64,000 nucleotides of DNA from contig NZ_WUUL01000008.1 of assembly GCF_009831235.1 (NCBI RefSeq), positions 1-64,000 of the forward strand, given 5' to 3'. A program made the translations under genes and the position numbers. Shown here one piece after another: positions 8,681 to 19,782 of the stretch (position 1 is its first letter; every line of letters starts with the position of its first letter). Below the pieces are notes generated by a model, which made no database searches, was not told the DNA's origin, and saw only the letters and a program-made list of their open reading frames with translations. The stretch is from Shimazuella alba (lineage in GTDB: Bacteria; Bacillota; Bacilli; Thermoactinomycetales; Thermoactinomycetaceae).

Positions 8681-9548
8681 ACAAAAAAGTTTTGCAAATG
8701 ATCTTCAAGCGATCGGAAAACTGTATGTGGTTGGTACTCCTATTGGCAATCTTAATGAAATGAGTCCAAGAGCTATTGATACCTTAAAAGAAGTAGATTT
8801 GATTGCAGCAGAGGATACCAGGCATACTCGCAAATTACTCTCCTATTTCTCTTTTTCTACTGCTCTTACTAGTTTTCATGAGCATAATCAAGAAACAAAG
8901 AAAGTAGAGATTGTGGAGAAGATATTGACAGGTAAGTCAGTAGCAGTAGTAAGTGATGCGGGTATGCCTGCTATCTCGGACCCTGGAGAAGTATTGGTTG
9001 AGGCTGCCCTACAGGCTGGAATAACGGTTATACCAGTGTCTGGTCCTAATGCAGCATTAAATGCGTTAGTAGCTTCTGGCATTGCTGCACAGCCTTTTAC
9101 ATTCATCGGATTTTTACCTCGTCAAAAGAAAGAGCGGAAAAAAGAGCTGGAGAAGTGGGCTAGTTTCCCAACGACACTTGTTTTTTATGAAGCCCCGCAT
9201 CGTGTAAAGCAAATGTTACAAGATAGTCTTGCGATTTTAGGAAATCGGAAGATTGCAGTTGCGAGGGAATTGACCAAAAAACATGAAGAATGGTTAAGAG
9301 GGACGATAGAAGAAGTTGTCGTTTATGTGGAACAGACAGATACATTGGGTGAATATTGTATTGTCATTGAAGGGGCAGCAGATGAAGGATTTAATCAGAT
9401 GGATAACTGGTGGGAAGCGATGAGTATAGTACAGCATGTGGATCATTACATCGAAGATGGCTTGGATAAAAAAACTGCTATTCGGCAAGTAGCAAATGAT
9501 CGAGGAGTTCCAAAACGTGAGGTATATCAAGTCTACCATGAGCATTAG
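8673..9548 (+). CDS. rsmI: 16S rRNA (cytidine-1402 2'-O) methyltransferase
   Basis: A tetrapyrrole-methylase-fold SAM enzyme that methylates the ribose of C1402 in the decoding centre of 16S rRNA. It has VVGTPIGNLNEMSPRAIDTL near the N-terminus, AEDTRHTRKLL, and VSDAGMPAISDPG for the SAM site. The start at 8673 is supported by GGGAG ten bases upstream and leaves 291 residues, near the family length. An ATG at 8655 is also in frame. Confidence 0.92.
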   Translation: MNRQKSFANDLQAIGKLYVVGTPIGNLNEMSPRAIDTLKEVDLIAAEDTRHTRKLLSYFSFSTALTSFHEHNQETKKVEIVEKILTGKSVAVVSDAGMPAISDPGEVLVEAALQAGITVIPVSGPNAALNALVASGIAAQPFTFIGFLPRQKKERKKELEKWASFPTTLVFYEAPHRVKQMLQDSLAILGNRKIAVARELTKKHEEWLRGTIEEVVVYVEQTDTLGEYCIVIEGAADEGFNQMDNWWEAMSIVQHVDHYIEDGLDKKTAIRQVANDRGVPKREVYQVYHEH

Positions 9549-9613
9549 TTAAATGGGTAATTTAGGGGATTACAATTTTTATTGGATTTGTTACAATTGC
9601 ACTAGAAGACCAA

Positions 9614-9987
9614 CCCGCGTTCTCCAAGGAGGAGAATCATGGCGAATTCGGTGATGCACGATCTCTCAGATCGACTCTTCGCTGCCATCGCACTTGCTTC
9701 CATCGAGGAGCACGACAAGTTCATCCAGATCTACCTGCTCATGAGGATCGAGAGTATTTTCGCTGGAAGTCTCAGCGAAGAAGAGGTATCTGAGATGGAG
9801 TGCGAGCTGGCCGAATGGGAGAGTAATTTCTCCATCTATACTGTTGATGATGTCCTTCGAGCGAAGCTCATCGAGTACGGAGGACTGTATGCATGTGTAC
9901 ATCTCCGTCCGAGCCTCGTCACGCAGGAGCACAAGGATCGTCTCCTGTGGGTATACACCCAAATCCTCCATTGAACCAGAACGCGGG
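9614..9987. repeat. 10-bp inverted repeat framing an orphan ORF
   Basis: CCCGCGTTCT at 9614-9623 is the exact reverse complement of AGAACGCGGG at 9978-9987. The two copies lie 15 bases before and 3 bases after the ORF at 9639-9974. They could mark the ends of an inserted cassette or pair in RNA to sequester the ribosome site. Two ten-base GC-rich words matching this close to an ORF is suggestive, not decisive. Confidence 0.6.
9639..9974 (+). CDS. Orphan small acidic protein, GC-rich
   Basis: A 111-residue protein I do not recognise. It is soluble, acidic and largely helical by eye, with a Glu-rich centre (SLSEEEVSEMECELAEWESN). AAGGAGGAG lies six bases before the ATG, a near-ideal ribosome site. 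Base use differs from its neighbours: codons such as CTC, ATC and GAG dominate, while neighbouring genes prefer AT-rich codons, suggesting transfer. It is framed by a 10-bp inverted repeat and followed by two hairpins. No function is proposed. Confidence 0.65.
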   Translation: MANSVMHDLSDRLFAAIALASIEEHDKFIQIYLLMRIESIFAGSLSEEEVSEMECELAEWESNFSIYTVDDVLRAKLIEYGGLYACVHLRPSLVTQEHKDRLLWVYTQILH

Positions 9988-9990
9988 ACC

Positions 9991-10020
9991 CTCGGATTGG
10001 TGATGAACATCCAATTCGAG
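9991..10020 (+). other. Stable hairpin downstream of the orphan ORF
   Basis: CTCGGATTGG (9991-10000) pairs with CCAATTCGAG (10011-10020) with one G-U pair and a 10-base loop. GGG/CCC pairs extend it on the outside after a bulge. It is GC-rich like the ORF and has no T-run, so it looks more like a 3'-UTR structure than a terminator. Confidence 0.55.
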
Positions 10021-10046
10021 GCCCTGAAAATATCACTCTTTATATA

Positions 10047-10083
10047 GAAAAAAACCGAGCTTTTGATCAGCTCGGTTTTTTCG
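10047..10083. terminator. Bidirectional terminator between orphan ORF and abrB
   Basis: AAAACCGAGCT (10051-10061) and AGCTCGGTTTT (10069-10079) form an 11-bp stem with a 7-base loop. It has an A-run on the left and a T-run on the right, so it can act for both converging genes. Confidence 0.85.
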
Positions 10084-10126
10084 TATGTGTTTCTGTGTTC
10101 CAATATGTTATGTTTGGTAGGAGAAA

Positions 10127-10399
10127 TTATTCAGCAGTCACTTTGTTCCCATTAATAAGTTCGTACATTTCTTCAATACATTTACGGCTTACTACTTTAT
10201 TTTTATAACGAACGGTTTCGTCTACTTCGCCAGTGAAAATACAAGCTGGTTCATATTTTTTCAGTACGATGCGTTCTCCATCTACATAGATTTCCAAAGC
10301 ATCTTTTTCGCCAATACCTAAGGTTCGACGTAATTCGATAGGAATCACCACTCGACCCAATTCGTCCACTTTACGGACAATACCTGTAGATTTCAACAT
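10127..10399 (-). CDS. abrB: Transition-state regulator AbrB
   Basis: A 90-residue DNA-binding protein. The N-terminal swapped-hairpin domain reads MLKSTGIVRKVDELGRVVIP, with the IELRRTLGIGEKDALEIYVD stretch after it. AbrB represses stationary-phase and sporulation genes during growth and is itself repressed by Spo0A~P. On the minus strand GAGAGGAGA precedes the ATG. It lies between rsmI and metS as in B. subtilis, but here the orphan ORF and the NurA-HerA pair have been inserted around it. Confidence 0.95.
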   Translation of the reverse strand: MLKSTGIVRKVDELGRVVIPIELRRTLGIGEKDALEIYVDGERIVLKKYEPACIFTGEVDETVRYKNKVVSRKCIEEMYELINGNKVTAE

Positions 10400-10590
10400 A
10401 GTTGATTTCTCCTCTCAATTCTGATCTTTGATGTTATGTTTTTTCTCTTTATAATTGCTGTCAAATTTCGACATTGTTAATTCTCCCTCATCATACCAGC
10501 GATTCCCATACCAGTCAATATTACAATAGGGTAAATATAGAAAATTTCTTGAAGAATGTTGGAAACTTGTTAAGAAAAGGAGAGAGCTAC

Positions 10591-11541
10591 ATGTTACCGG
10601 TATCTATGGAACTTAAAAACAAATTAAAACAAGTCAATGACTCACTAAGAAAGCAGTTTCCTACCATAAACTATCAACCTACCGAGATTCGACAAAAACT
10701 GCAAAAAGCAGGTCGTTTTCACCAATTTGTAAAATTCCAAAAGAATGAGTTATCTTCCTTACTAGGGGAAAAAAGTATCGTTGGGGTGGATGGTTCTGTA
10801 AATTCTACCAAAGGTACAGAAAAACGTGTATTGTCCGTTTTTCAAGCATTGGCCAAAGCGACAAGAGGAGGAGAGAAATGGGCAGCTGATGTTTATACTC
10901 CACTTTTAGAAGAGGAAATAGAAAAAGAACAAGAACCTGCACGCCATGCTCGGAAAAGGGGTACCCTTCTGTCGAATTTAGAGATGGAAGTAGCGATACA
11001 GGCAATGAGAGAATGGCAGCCAAAAGCGATGTTGATGGATGGCTCCTTGTTGCACTACCATATAGATGATATGGGCAAATGGGAGACAGTGCAACGAGTT
11101 GCTTTAGAAGAAAACGTGAGTGTAATTGGAATTGCGGAGGAAATGGGGACAAGCACGCTAATCCATGAAATATTTCCAGATTATAAAGGTTGGACGGATC
11201 GAGATTTGCTTTATGGTGTACTAGAAGTAGGAGAAGCTTTCTTGCTAGATGAACGATATTTTGGAGGGAAGATGTGGAGGGCGGTTTTTCGTCCATCGGA
11301 TAGTCCTGTTCCTGTTGGATTAGATGGGTTAATGGGACAATTGGATGAGCAAATGGATTTGATTCGTTTGGTTTATACGTTGACTCCCAAGCAAGGTCGA
11401 GGAATCCCGTATTGGTTAGATATCGTGGACAATCAAGTGCGAGTGACCAATGCTCTTGTTCAGACAATGGTAGAAGAATATATTGATGAGGATTTGCGAA
11501 GAAAATTATTGGTTACCAAACGAGATGAGAGAATTATTTAA
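10591..11541 (+). CDS. nurA: NurA-domain nuclease
   Basis: A 316-residue protein of the NurA family. The conserved GVDGS near the N-terminus contains the metal-binding Asp67, and a second acidic motif LMDGSL lies about residues 148-153. NurA proteins are 5'-3' DNA nucleases that work as rings with the HerA translocase, encoded 14 bases downstream. The start at 10591 is chosen for the AAAAGGAGAGAG ribosome site; an upstream in-frame extension to 10474 has no such site. Best known from archaea and thermophilic bacteria for DNA-end resection; some HerA pairs act in phage defence. The role here is inferred. Confidence 0.8.
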   Translation: MLPVSMELKNKLKQVNDSLRKQFPTINYQPTEIRQKLQKAGRFHQFVKFQKNELSSLLGEKSIVGVDGSVNSTKGTEKRVLSVFQALAKATRGGEKWAADVYTPLLEEEIEKEQEPARHARKRGTLLSNLEMEVAIQAMREWQPKAMLMDGSLLHYHIDDMGKWETVQRVALEENVSVIGIAEEMGTSTLIHEIFPDYKGWTDRDLLYGVLEVGEAFLLDERYFGGKMWRAVFRPSDSPVPVGLDGLMGQLDEQMDLIRLVYTLTPKQGRGIPYWLDIVDNQVRVTNALVQTMVEEYIDEDLRRKLLVTKRDERII

Positions 11542-11555
11542 TAGGAAGTGAGCTT

Positions 11556-13394
11556 ATGCAAGTAGTTGGAGTAACAACACAACAAGAAGTTTATATTGTT
11601 TCTCGTGAACGTAAATTTTGTATCAATGAATTTTTAGTTATGGTAGATGAAGATTTAGGTGACCCGATCGGCGAGGTAGTTGAGACATTATCGTATAACC
11701 GTTTGATTCCGATGGGCTTGGATAAATCGATTGTTGATGCACAAGTACTACAGACATTGCAACAGATCGGTTATGATGTGGAGTCCGAAGAAATTAACCT
11801 AGCAAAAGTTCGACTACTGGAGGAGGCGATTCATCCGATTCGCACGGGTTCCATGGTTCGACTGCCACATTTTGATGAAGTGCGCCATCTGTTAATCAAG
11901 ACAACTCCACAAGAAGGCATGGTATTAGGCGAAATAAGAGGAACGGATTCGCTAATCTCATCAATGACGGAAGATTTGCATGACCAAGTAGTGATGATGG
12001 AACAAGGAGAACTGCGCGCCCAGCATGGAGTACCTTTCTTATTTGATATACGAACGATGCAACAGTACCCTCATATGGGGATTTTCGGAGGTTCGGGCTC
12101 AGGGAAATCATTTGGTTTACGGGTGATGTTAGAAGAGCTGATGAAACTGTCCATTCCTACTCTTGTATTTGATCCGCACTTTGAAATGGATTTCTGCGAT
12201 GCTTTTCCGGGTTTAGATGAAAAGGCAAAACCATTACAATCACAATTTATTCGCCTTGCAGTTGGGAAAGAAATAGGGATTTCGTTTGAAGAGCTAACTA
12301 CCAATGACCTGATCAATCTGCTGCGTACAGTAGGAGATCAGTTTTCAGAGGCGATGACAAACGTTGTCCAGATGTTACATAAGCAGAAAGATTCGTTTAC
12401 TTCTTTTAGTGATCGTATTGCAAATTTAGTAGAGGCACTCGAAGAAGGAAATGCATTTGATCGCCCAAGTAAAAGAGACAGTATCTCGTATGCTGAGGGA
12501 CAAAGAGCGATTGATCTGCAAGAATTAAAGAAAAAATATGGAGATCTGCCACTTGCATCTATTAAAGGTGTTCGCTGGCGGTTGATGCGACTAGAGAGAG
12601 CAGGACTTTTTCAGCAAGATATTCATTCCGTGCAAAGAGGTCTTGAACAAGGAAAACTCGTTGTTGTACAAGGTCCATCCTGGATATTACAAGTGTTTGC
12701 CAATTATGTGATTGGTAGCCTTTATCGCAAACGTCGAGAATACAAAGATGCTCGAATGAATGGTGAAGAGGGACATTTTTTTCCACCGTTTGTCATTGTG
12801 ACAGATGAAGCACACAATTTTGCACCAAAGGCAATTGATTCACCTGCAAAAGCGATTATCAAAGAGATCGCGCAAGAGGGACGAAAATATGGTGTTTTTC
12901 TTGTACTTGCTACGCAGAGGCCGACCTTGCTTGATGAGACGACTACCGCTCAGCTCAATACCAAATTTGTTTTCCGAACAGTCCGTGGAACGGATATTGC
13001 TACTCTGAAAGAGGAGACTGACCTTACACAAGAAGAAGGAAAAAGGCTCCCCTACCTTCGATCTGGAGATACTTTTGTTTCTTCCGCAGCCTATGGGCGG
13101 ACATTATTTATACGGATACGCTCTGCTTATACCCAAAGCCCTCATTTATTAAATCCGTTTGATGAACTTCGGGAGTTACAAGCGAGCAAGACAGAGGAAT
13201 TAGTGAATCTGCTCAAAGCAAAAATGCCATTCTTTGATACAGATTTGGTCATGGTTTTGGCAGATATCAATCGGGAGTTGAACAAAAATTGGGATGTTGT
13301 GAGGTTGAAGGAAGAGTTACAAGCATTAGGCAGGAGCAAGCAGATTAAAATTAAAGAGACTCCCTTTGCCACAAGATACGAAAAAGTGAAGTAA
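11556..13394 (+). CDS. herA: HerA-type DNA translocase/helicase ATPase
   Basis: A 612-residue ATPase of the HerA/FtsK superfamily. It has an N-terminal beta-barrel (HAS-barrel-like) region, Walker A GGSGSGKS (residues 178-185), Walker B ending TDEAH (Asp417-Glu418), and a sensor-like ATQRPTLLDETTT segment. HerA forms hexamers that pump DNA into the NurA nuclease ring. It lies 14 bases after nurA with a GGAAGTGAG ribosome site, so the two form one operon. The downstream region is occupied by decayed insertion sequences. Confidence 0.8.
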   Translation: MQVVGVTTQQEVYIVSRERKFCINEFLVMVDEDLGDPIGEVVETLSYNRLIPMGLDKSIVDAQVLQTLQQIGYDVESEEINLAKVRLLEEAIHPIRTGSMVRLPHFDEVRHLLIKTTPQEGMVLGEIRGTDSLISSMTEDLHDQVVMMEQGELRAQHGVPFLFDIRTMQQYPHMGIFGGSGSGKSFGLRVMLEELMKLSIPTLVFDPHFEMDFCDAFPGLDEKAKPLQSQFIRLAVGKEIGISFEELTTNDLINLLRTVGDQFSEAMTNVVQMLHKQKDSFTSFSDRIANLVEALEEGNAFDRPSKRDSISYAEGQRAIDLQELKKKYGDLPLASIKGVRWRLMRLERAGLFQQDIHSVQRGLEQGKLVVVQGPSWILQVFANYVIGSLYRKRREYKDARMNGEEGHFFPPFVIVTDEAHNFAPKAIDSPAKAIIKEIAQEGRKYGVFLVLATQRPTLLDETTTAQLNTKFVFRTVRGTDIATLKEETDLTQEEGKRLPYLRSGDTFVSSAAYGRTLFIRIRSAYTQSPHLLNPFDELRELQASKTEELVNLLKAKMPFFDTDLVMVLADINRELNKNWDVVRLKEELQALGRSKQIKIKETPFATRYEKVK

Positions 13395-13454
13395 TATAGC
13401 CTCAGACTTGTATAGTCGAGGTGAAGAATAGTATGGGGTAAATAAACCTTTATA

Positions 13455-13550
13455 GATTTGTGAGCGAGAAAACCCATGGTTTTAATCGTGGAATGATAGG
13501 GAGCGTTAGACGAAGGGGGATTTATCCTCCTGAAAGTCTGATAATATTTC
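13455..13550. mobile_element. Isolated IS200/IS605-like element end
   Basis: This stretch (GAGCGAG..AAAC..CA..TTT.AATC.TGG.ATGA pattern, with a small hairpin CCATG/CGTGG) aligns by eye with 37709-37805, the left flank of the decayed tnpB element. No tnpA or tnpB coding remains beside it here, so it looks like a solo end or a non-autonomous copy. Confidence 0.45.
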
Positions 13551-13609
13551 CAAAAACGTATGTTCTTATCTAATGATCTGAATTCATTTCTGGAACAGAG
13601 AAAAAACAC

Positions 13610-14092
13610 CTATCCTACCTGTTTCCTATAATCAATGGGAGACAGGTAGTTTAATTTTTCCCGAATTCGTACACGGTTATAATAGTGAATGTAATCTTTC
13701 ACCATGCAATCGTAGTTAGATTTGGGAACACTAACAAGGAACACTACTCTCTTACACCAAAGTGTGGACGTAGTGCTTCTATGGTTTTTACGACAGCTTT
13801 TGGCTCCAGCTCCTTTCGACTTCCATGTACTTTTCCAGTACTGCTATTTTCGTCTCCAGAGACCGAATTTGTGCATGCCCTTGTTGTATTCCGACAAATG
13901 GTCCGTACCTTTCTCATAAGCATATTGCTTTCCAATAGGCTGTTTAAAACGATAAGTCTGACCTTCTCGATACTATCTCATCCATGTTTTGATTTAACTT
14001 TTATTCTTAATTCTTCTATGATTTCTCGATTTGGTATAGCCGTTTTCTTTCATTTTCACTGCTTTCCACTTTATCTCTACTAGATATTTCAC
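13610..14092 (-). pseudogene. IS3-family (IS150-like) transposase remnant
   Basis: On the minus strand, a frameshifted OrfA can be pieced together: an N-terminal helix-turn-helix segment beginning VKYLVEIKWKAVKMKENGYTKS and a leucine-zipper-like stretch (QIRSLETKIAVLEKYMEVERSW). The OrfB start follows (VVKTIEALRPHFGVRE). Most of OrfB, including the catalytic DDE core, is deleted, and only its last segment remains (VKDYIHYYNRVRIREKLNYL, then SPIDYRKQVG and a stop). Imperfect inverted repeats containing ACACCTA lie just outside, near 13605 and 14145. The element is dead. The whole 13395-14320 gap holds this and the IS605-like end. Confidence 0.75.
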
Positions 14093-14329
14093 TTTTTTTT
14101 CCTACAAACAAACACCTCCGTATCATTAGTTACAATTCAGGTAGGTGTTTTCCTTCGTCTTATTTTATGGGTTCAGTACATCATGGATAAGGGTTTTTTG
14201 TTAGATATAATACATAGGGACTTAGCAGTGAGTATTCCCGCTGTTTCAAAAAGACGGAATATAGTAAAATATTAATGATTGATTCTAAGTCGATGGAACC
14301 ATTCAAAATGATTATAAGGAATGAAGAGA

Positions 14330-15046
14330 ATGACCCAAAAGAACGTTATCATTGTTTCAATAGCTGCTGTTATCTTAATAATCGGGATTACTATTGGTAT
14401 ATCTGTAACACCTTCGAATGACACCCCTTCTGCTGAAAAACAAAATTCAGGCGATATACAGGAATCCGTCGTCAGTGAGAATACATATACGAAGCAGCGT
14501 AACATGAGCAAGTATGAAAAAATAGCGATGGAATACTTATTAGAAGCAACTTTTTCTACAAATATAGATAAAATAAAGTTGAATCAACTAGGTGGCTGTA
14601 AGGAAGATGAAGATAAATGTGCATTAGTGAATAATTTTTATGATAATAATGATAATATTACCGGAAGAACTCCAGAATTTATCTCGAAACCGGGTACCTA
14701 CTATGTCGGTTCTGACATTGCAAATCAAGTCCTTGAAGAGGACTCGCAAGTACTTATCTATATTTTGATTCCTCCAAACAGTATGTCTAGTATGAAAGAA
14801 AAAGAACCAACCAATACTTATGGATCCCAATCTTATCAGCAATCCAATCTGGTGGTTTTTAACGTAAAAACAGACAGCTCGGGAAGTTATAAATTAAAAA
14901 ACTATGATCCATATAGTGCTGTTGATTACAAAGAGCATTATGGATATAGTGAATTTATAAGCTCCTCAATAGGTCAGCAAATTACAAAAGAAGCAAACTT
15001 AAATTGGCGTTCGGTGAATGTGCAGTCAAAGACGAAATTTATGTAA
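14330..15046 (+). CDS. Membrane-anchored or exported protein of unknown function
   Basis: A 238-residue protein. From the start at 14330 it has a single hydrophobic segment (VIIVSIAAVILIIGITIGIS, about residues 5-24), then a Ser/Thr/Asn-rich linker and a soluble domain outside the cell. Two Cys (GGCKEDEDKCAL) could form a disulfide. AAGGA lies nine bases before this ATG; a start at 14321 would leave no spacing. I do not recognise the soluble domain. A clear terminator follows, so it is probably a single-gene unit in an accessory block. Confidence 0.65.
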   Translation: MTQKNVIIVSIAAVILIIGITIGISVTPSNDTPSAEKQNSGDIQESVVSENTYTKQRNMSKYEKIAMEYLLEATFSTNIDKIKLNQLGGCKEDEDKCALVNNFYDNNDNITGRTPEFISKPGTYYVGSDIANQVLEEDSQVLIYILIPPNSMSSMKEKEPTNTYGSQSYQQSNLVVFNVKTDSSGSYKLKNYDPYSAVDYKEHYGYSEFISSSIGQQITKEANLNWRSVNVQSKTKFM

Positions 15047-15128
15047 ATTTGATGTTGGTGACATCTATTTATTTTTCATATGTTAGTGTCACAGAAATTA
15101 TTTCCACACAGTTAGACAATCACTATTC

Positions 15129-15161
15129 AATCCTATTCTGGTATAGAATGGGATTTTTTTA
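15129..15161 (+). terminator. Terminator after the exported-protein gene
   Basis: AATCCTATTCT (15129-15139) pairs with AGAATGGGATT (15145-15155) with one G-U pair and a 5-base loop, followed by TTTTTT. Confidence 0.85.
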
Positions 15162-15426
15162 TTTTAAAGTTGATTTACATTGGGATAGGATGTTTTTTTG
15201 ACAATATGATAAGATGATTCCACTGTCTTACTAAAATGGTTTATGTCAAATGATTAGTAGTAGTTGTTTTTCATATAAAGTTTTCTATTGATCAAATATA
15301 TAGTAACGTAATCCAAAAGATGATTGTTATTAGAAAAAGAATATAAAGTAAGGTGTGCTTAAAAAAGTTAAAAAAATCTCGACCAAGAGAAATGGGAATT
15401 CCCATTGTGACGGAGTGTGTGAAAAG

Positions 15427-16389
15427 ATGAATGTTTTAATTACTGGTGGTGCGGGTTTTATTGGAAGTAATCTTGTCCAACATTTATCCCTATTTACGCA
15501 ATATAAAAAAATAGGAGTAGTAGATAATTTTGATCCATTTTATCCTCGTGAAATAAAAATGAAGCGTTTACAAAAATGGGCAAAAATGCATAATGTCCAA
15601 TTATATGAGGAGGATATCCGCGATGAAGAGGCAATGGAAGAGATTTTCCAAGAAGAAAAATGGGACACGGTAATTCATCTCGCTGCGATTCCATGTGCTC
15701 GGTCATCTATTCAAGATCCAACATTGTACAGTGACGTAAATGTAACTGGAACAGTCCAGATGTTACAGTTGTCAGCTGAGAATAAGGTCAAAAGATTTAT
15801 TTTTGTTTCATCTGCTTCTGTATACGGTGCAGTGGATAAGCCTTATGCTTTTCATGAAGACGAAATTGTTTCGATGCCCATTTCACCATATGCAACTTCT
15901 AAATGGGCAGCGGAGAATTATTGCCAATTATTTTATCAGCTCTATGGATTTGATATAACGGTTTTGCGGCTATTTACTACATTTGGACCAGGCCAGCCCC
16001 CGGATATGGCCATGCATAAGTTTGCTGAACAAATGTTAGAGGATAAACCAGTAACGATTTATGATCCTGAGAGTACCAGAGATTATACCTATATCAGTGA
16101 TGTAGTAGATGCCATACGTTTATCGATTGAGTTTACTGCTGGCTACCAAGTATACAATGTCGGATCAGGGATATCTGTCGGTATCACACAAATGCTGGAT
16201 GTTTTAGCTAATGCACTTGGGTTACCACATGAGGTTACTGTCCTTGGGCAACAAGAAGGAGAATTGAAACATGCTGTGGCAGATATTAGTAAATTGGAAC
16301 AGTCCATTGGTTTTCGTCCCAAAGTAAATTTTCATGAAGGCATATTATTATTTGCTAATTGGTTTTTGGAAGAGAAACGATTAAAATAA
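15427..16389 (+). CDS. NAD-dependent nucleotide-sugar epimerase
   Basis: A 320-residue extended SDR. MNVLITGGAGFIGSN carries the NAD-binding glycines, SSASVYG the catalytic Ser region, and PYATSKWAAE the Tyr-x-x-x-Lys. NFDPFYPREIKMKRL after the second strand resembles UDP-glucuronate 4-epimerases, so a role in cell-surface sugar synthesis is likely, but glucose/galactose epimerase or a dehydratase cannot be excluded. The start at 15427 matches the family N-terminus; an in-frame extension to 15355 adds a basic tail with no homology. No glycosyltransferases are beside it. Confidence 0.8.
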   Translation: MNVLITGGAGFIGSNLVQHLSLFTQYKKIGVVDNFDPFYPREIKMKRLQKWAKMHNVQLYEEDIRDEEAMEEIFQEEKWDTVIHLAAIPCARSSIQDPTLYSDVNVTGTVQMLQLSAENKVKRFIFVSSASVYGAVDKPYAFHEDEIVSMPISPYATSKWAAENYCQLFYQLYGFDITVLRLFTTFGPGQPPDMAMHKFAEQMLEDKPVTIYDPESTRDYTYISDVVDAIRLSIEFTAGYQVYNVGSGISVGITQMLDVLANALGLPHEVTVLGQQEGELKHAVADISKLEQSIGFRPKVNFHEGILLFANWFLEEKRLK

Positions 16390-16463
16390 ATACATAATAT
16401 TGCACAATTTGGAATAGATCCTAAAGGAATGAAAATGATTTATTGTTGTCGGAAGAAAGGAGA

Positions 16464-16859
16464 ATGATTGATAGCCTTGCTCCTATACAAATGTTGAAGT
16501 GCTTTTTCATTTCCTATGGTAGAGAAGTTGCAGCCAGAGAGGGTCAGGTTACCATGGCTAAAGTAAATCAACAAGGTATCGCTGCTATTCAGAAAGCTAT
16601 TCAACTAATCTCGAAGAAGTGGTCATTTCCTATTATCTCCCAACTATGCTATGGACCAATACATTTTAACCAATTGAAGCAAAAGTTTATTGGAGTAAGT
16701 GTCACCGCTTTGAGAGAAACATTGCACCATCTTGAACGCCATCGAGTTATTAAACGCCAAGTGTACTCTACCAAACCAGTATATATAGAATATTCGTTAA
16801 GCAATGAAGGAAGAGAATTTATACGAGTTTTACTTGGAATCCGCAAGTGGAGCGATTAA
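16464..16859 (+). CDS. HxlR-type winged-helix regulator
   Basis: A protein of about 131 residues. The second half is a winged helix of the HxlR/MarR kind: IQLISKKWSFPIISQLCYGP, HFNQLKQKFIGVSVTALRETL and the wing HHLERHRVIKRQVYS. The cysteine that usually precedes the first helix in redox-sensing HxlR members is absent. The start is uncertain: TTG 16443, ATG 16464 (AAAGGAGA only two bases before) or ATG 16554 giving a core of about 100 residues. It lies between the epimerase and the metS T-box; the target is unknown. Confidence 0.7.
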   Translation: MIDSLAPIQMLKCFFISYGREVAAREGQVTMAKVNQQGIAAIQKAIQLISKKWSFPIISQLCYGPIHFNQLKQKFIGVSVTALRETLHHLERHRVIKRQVYSTKPVYIEYSLSNEGREFIRVLLGIRKWSD

Positions 16860-16927
16860 AATAGGTCTTTCGTATTTGTACGCTTGATTTCTATTTTGTT
16901 TTTTCGATATAATAACGGGAAACACAC

Positions 16928-19156
<2,229 letters not shown>

Positions 19157-19235
19157 CTTGGTGAAATATGCTATGATTGGTCCAACCCACTGATTTTTGA
19201 TGAAGAGAATGAATTAAGTAAAAGGACGTGACCAG

Positions 19236-19760
19236 ATGTCAACTGCCAATGGCTCTGTGAAAAGCTCAATAATAGAGTGGGGAGTAGCGGTAATTTCTGC
19301 GTTATTAATTGCAGTAGTAATTCGCTTCTTTCTCTTTGCGCCTTATGAAGTAAATGGTACTTCCATGTACCCAACTCTAGATGGCAATGAGCTATTGATT
19401 GTAAATAAGATTATTTATGACGTTAGCAGTCCTAGCTATGGAGATATTGTTGTATTCCATACGGAAGAACAACGTGATTTTATCAAACGTGTAATAGGTG
19501 TACCTGGTGATAAAATAGAAGTAAAAGATGGATTTGTCTATCGAAATAACAAACGTTTGACTGAGCCTTATCTTGCAGAAAAAATGATCGGTGATTTCGC
19601 AGCTGTCACTGTACCAAAAGGTCATCTGTTTGTACTAGGAGATAATCGGAATAATAGTAAGGATAGTAGGATCATTGGTTCAGTCGACGACAGTGCAATT
19701 GTAGGTCGTGCAGATCTAGTCGTAATGCCTTTTAAAGAATTTCGTTTATTAAATAAGTAG
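19236..19760 (+). CDS. lepB: Type I signal peptidase
   Basis: A 174-residue membrane serine protease that removes signal peptides from exported proteins. One N-terminal membrane segment (about residues 14-34) is followed by the Ser-Lys dyad: Ser43 in GTSMYPTL and Lys84 in FIKRVIGVPGD. GDNRNNSKDSR gives the conserved third box. The short length fits the Bacillus SipS/T type. It sits between metS and tatD, where B. subtilis has no peptidase gene, so this is an extra or relocated copy. Confidence 0.92.
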   Translation: MSTANGSVKSSIIEWGVAVISALLIAVVIRFFLFAPYEVNGTSMYPTLDGNELLIVNKIIYDVSSPSYGDIVVFHTEEQRDFIKRVIGVPGDKIEVKDGFVYRNNKRLTEPYLAEKMIGDFAAVTVPKGHLFVLGDNRNNSKDSRIIGSVDDSAIVGRADLVVMPFKEFRLLNK

Positions 19761-19782
19761 TTTTCAGATAGGGGTCAGGTAG

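Noticed and set aside
10805-11467. 220-residue minus-strand open frame inside nurA
   Set aside because: Antisense shadow of a well-supported gene; composition and length are explained by the codon pattern of nurA.
13685-14083. 132-residue plus-strand open frame
   Set aside because: It lies antisense to the IS3-type transposase remnant, has no ribosome site and no recognisable product.
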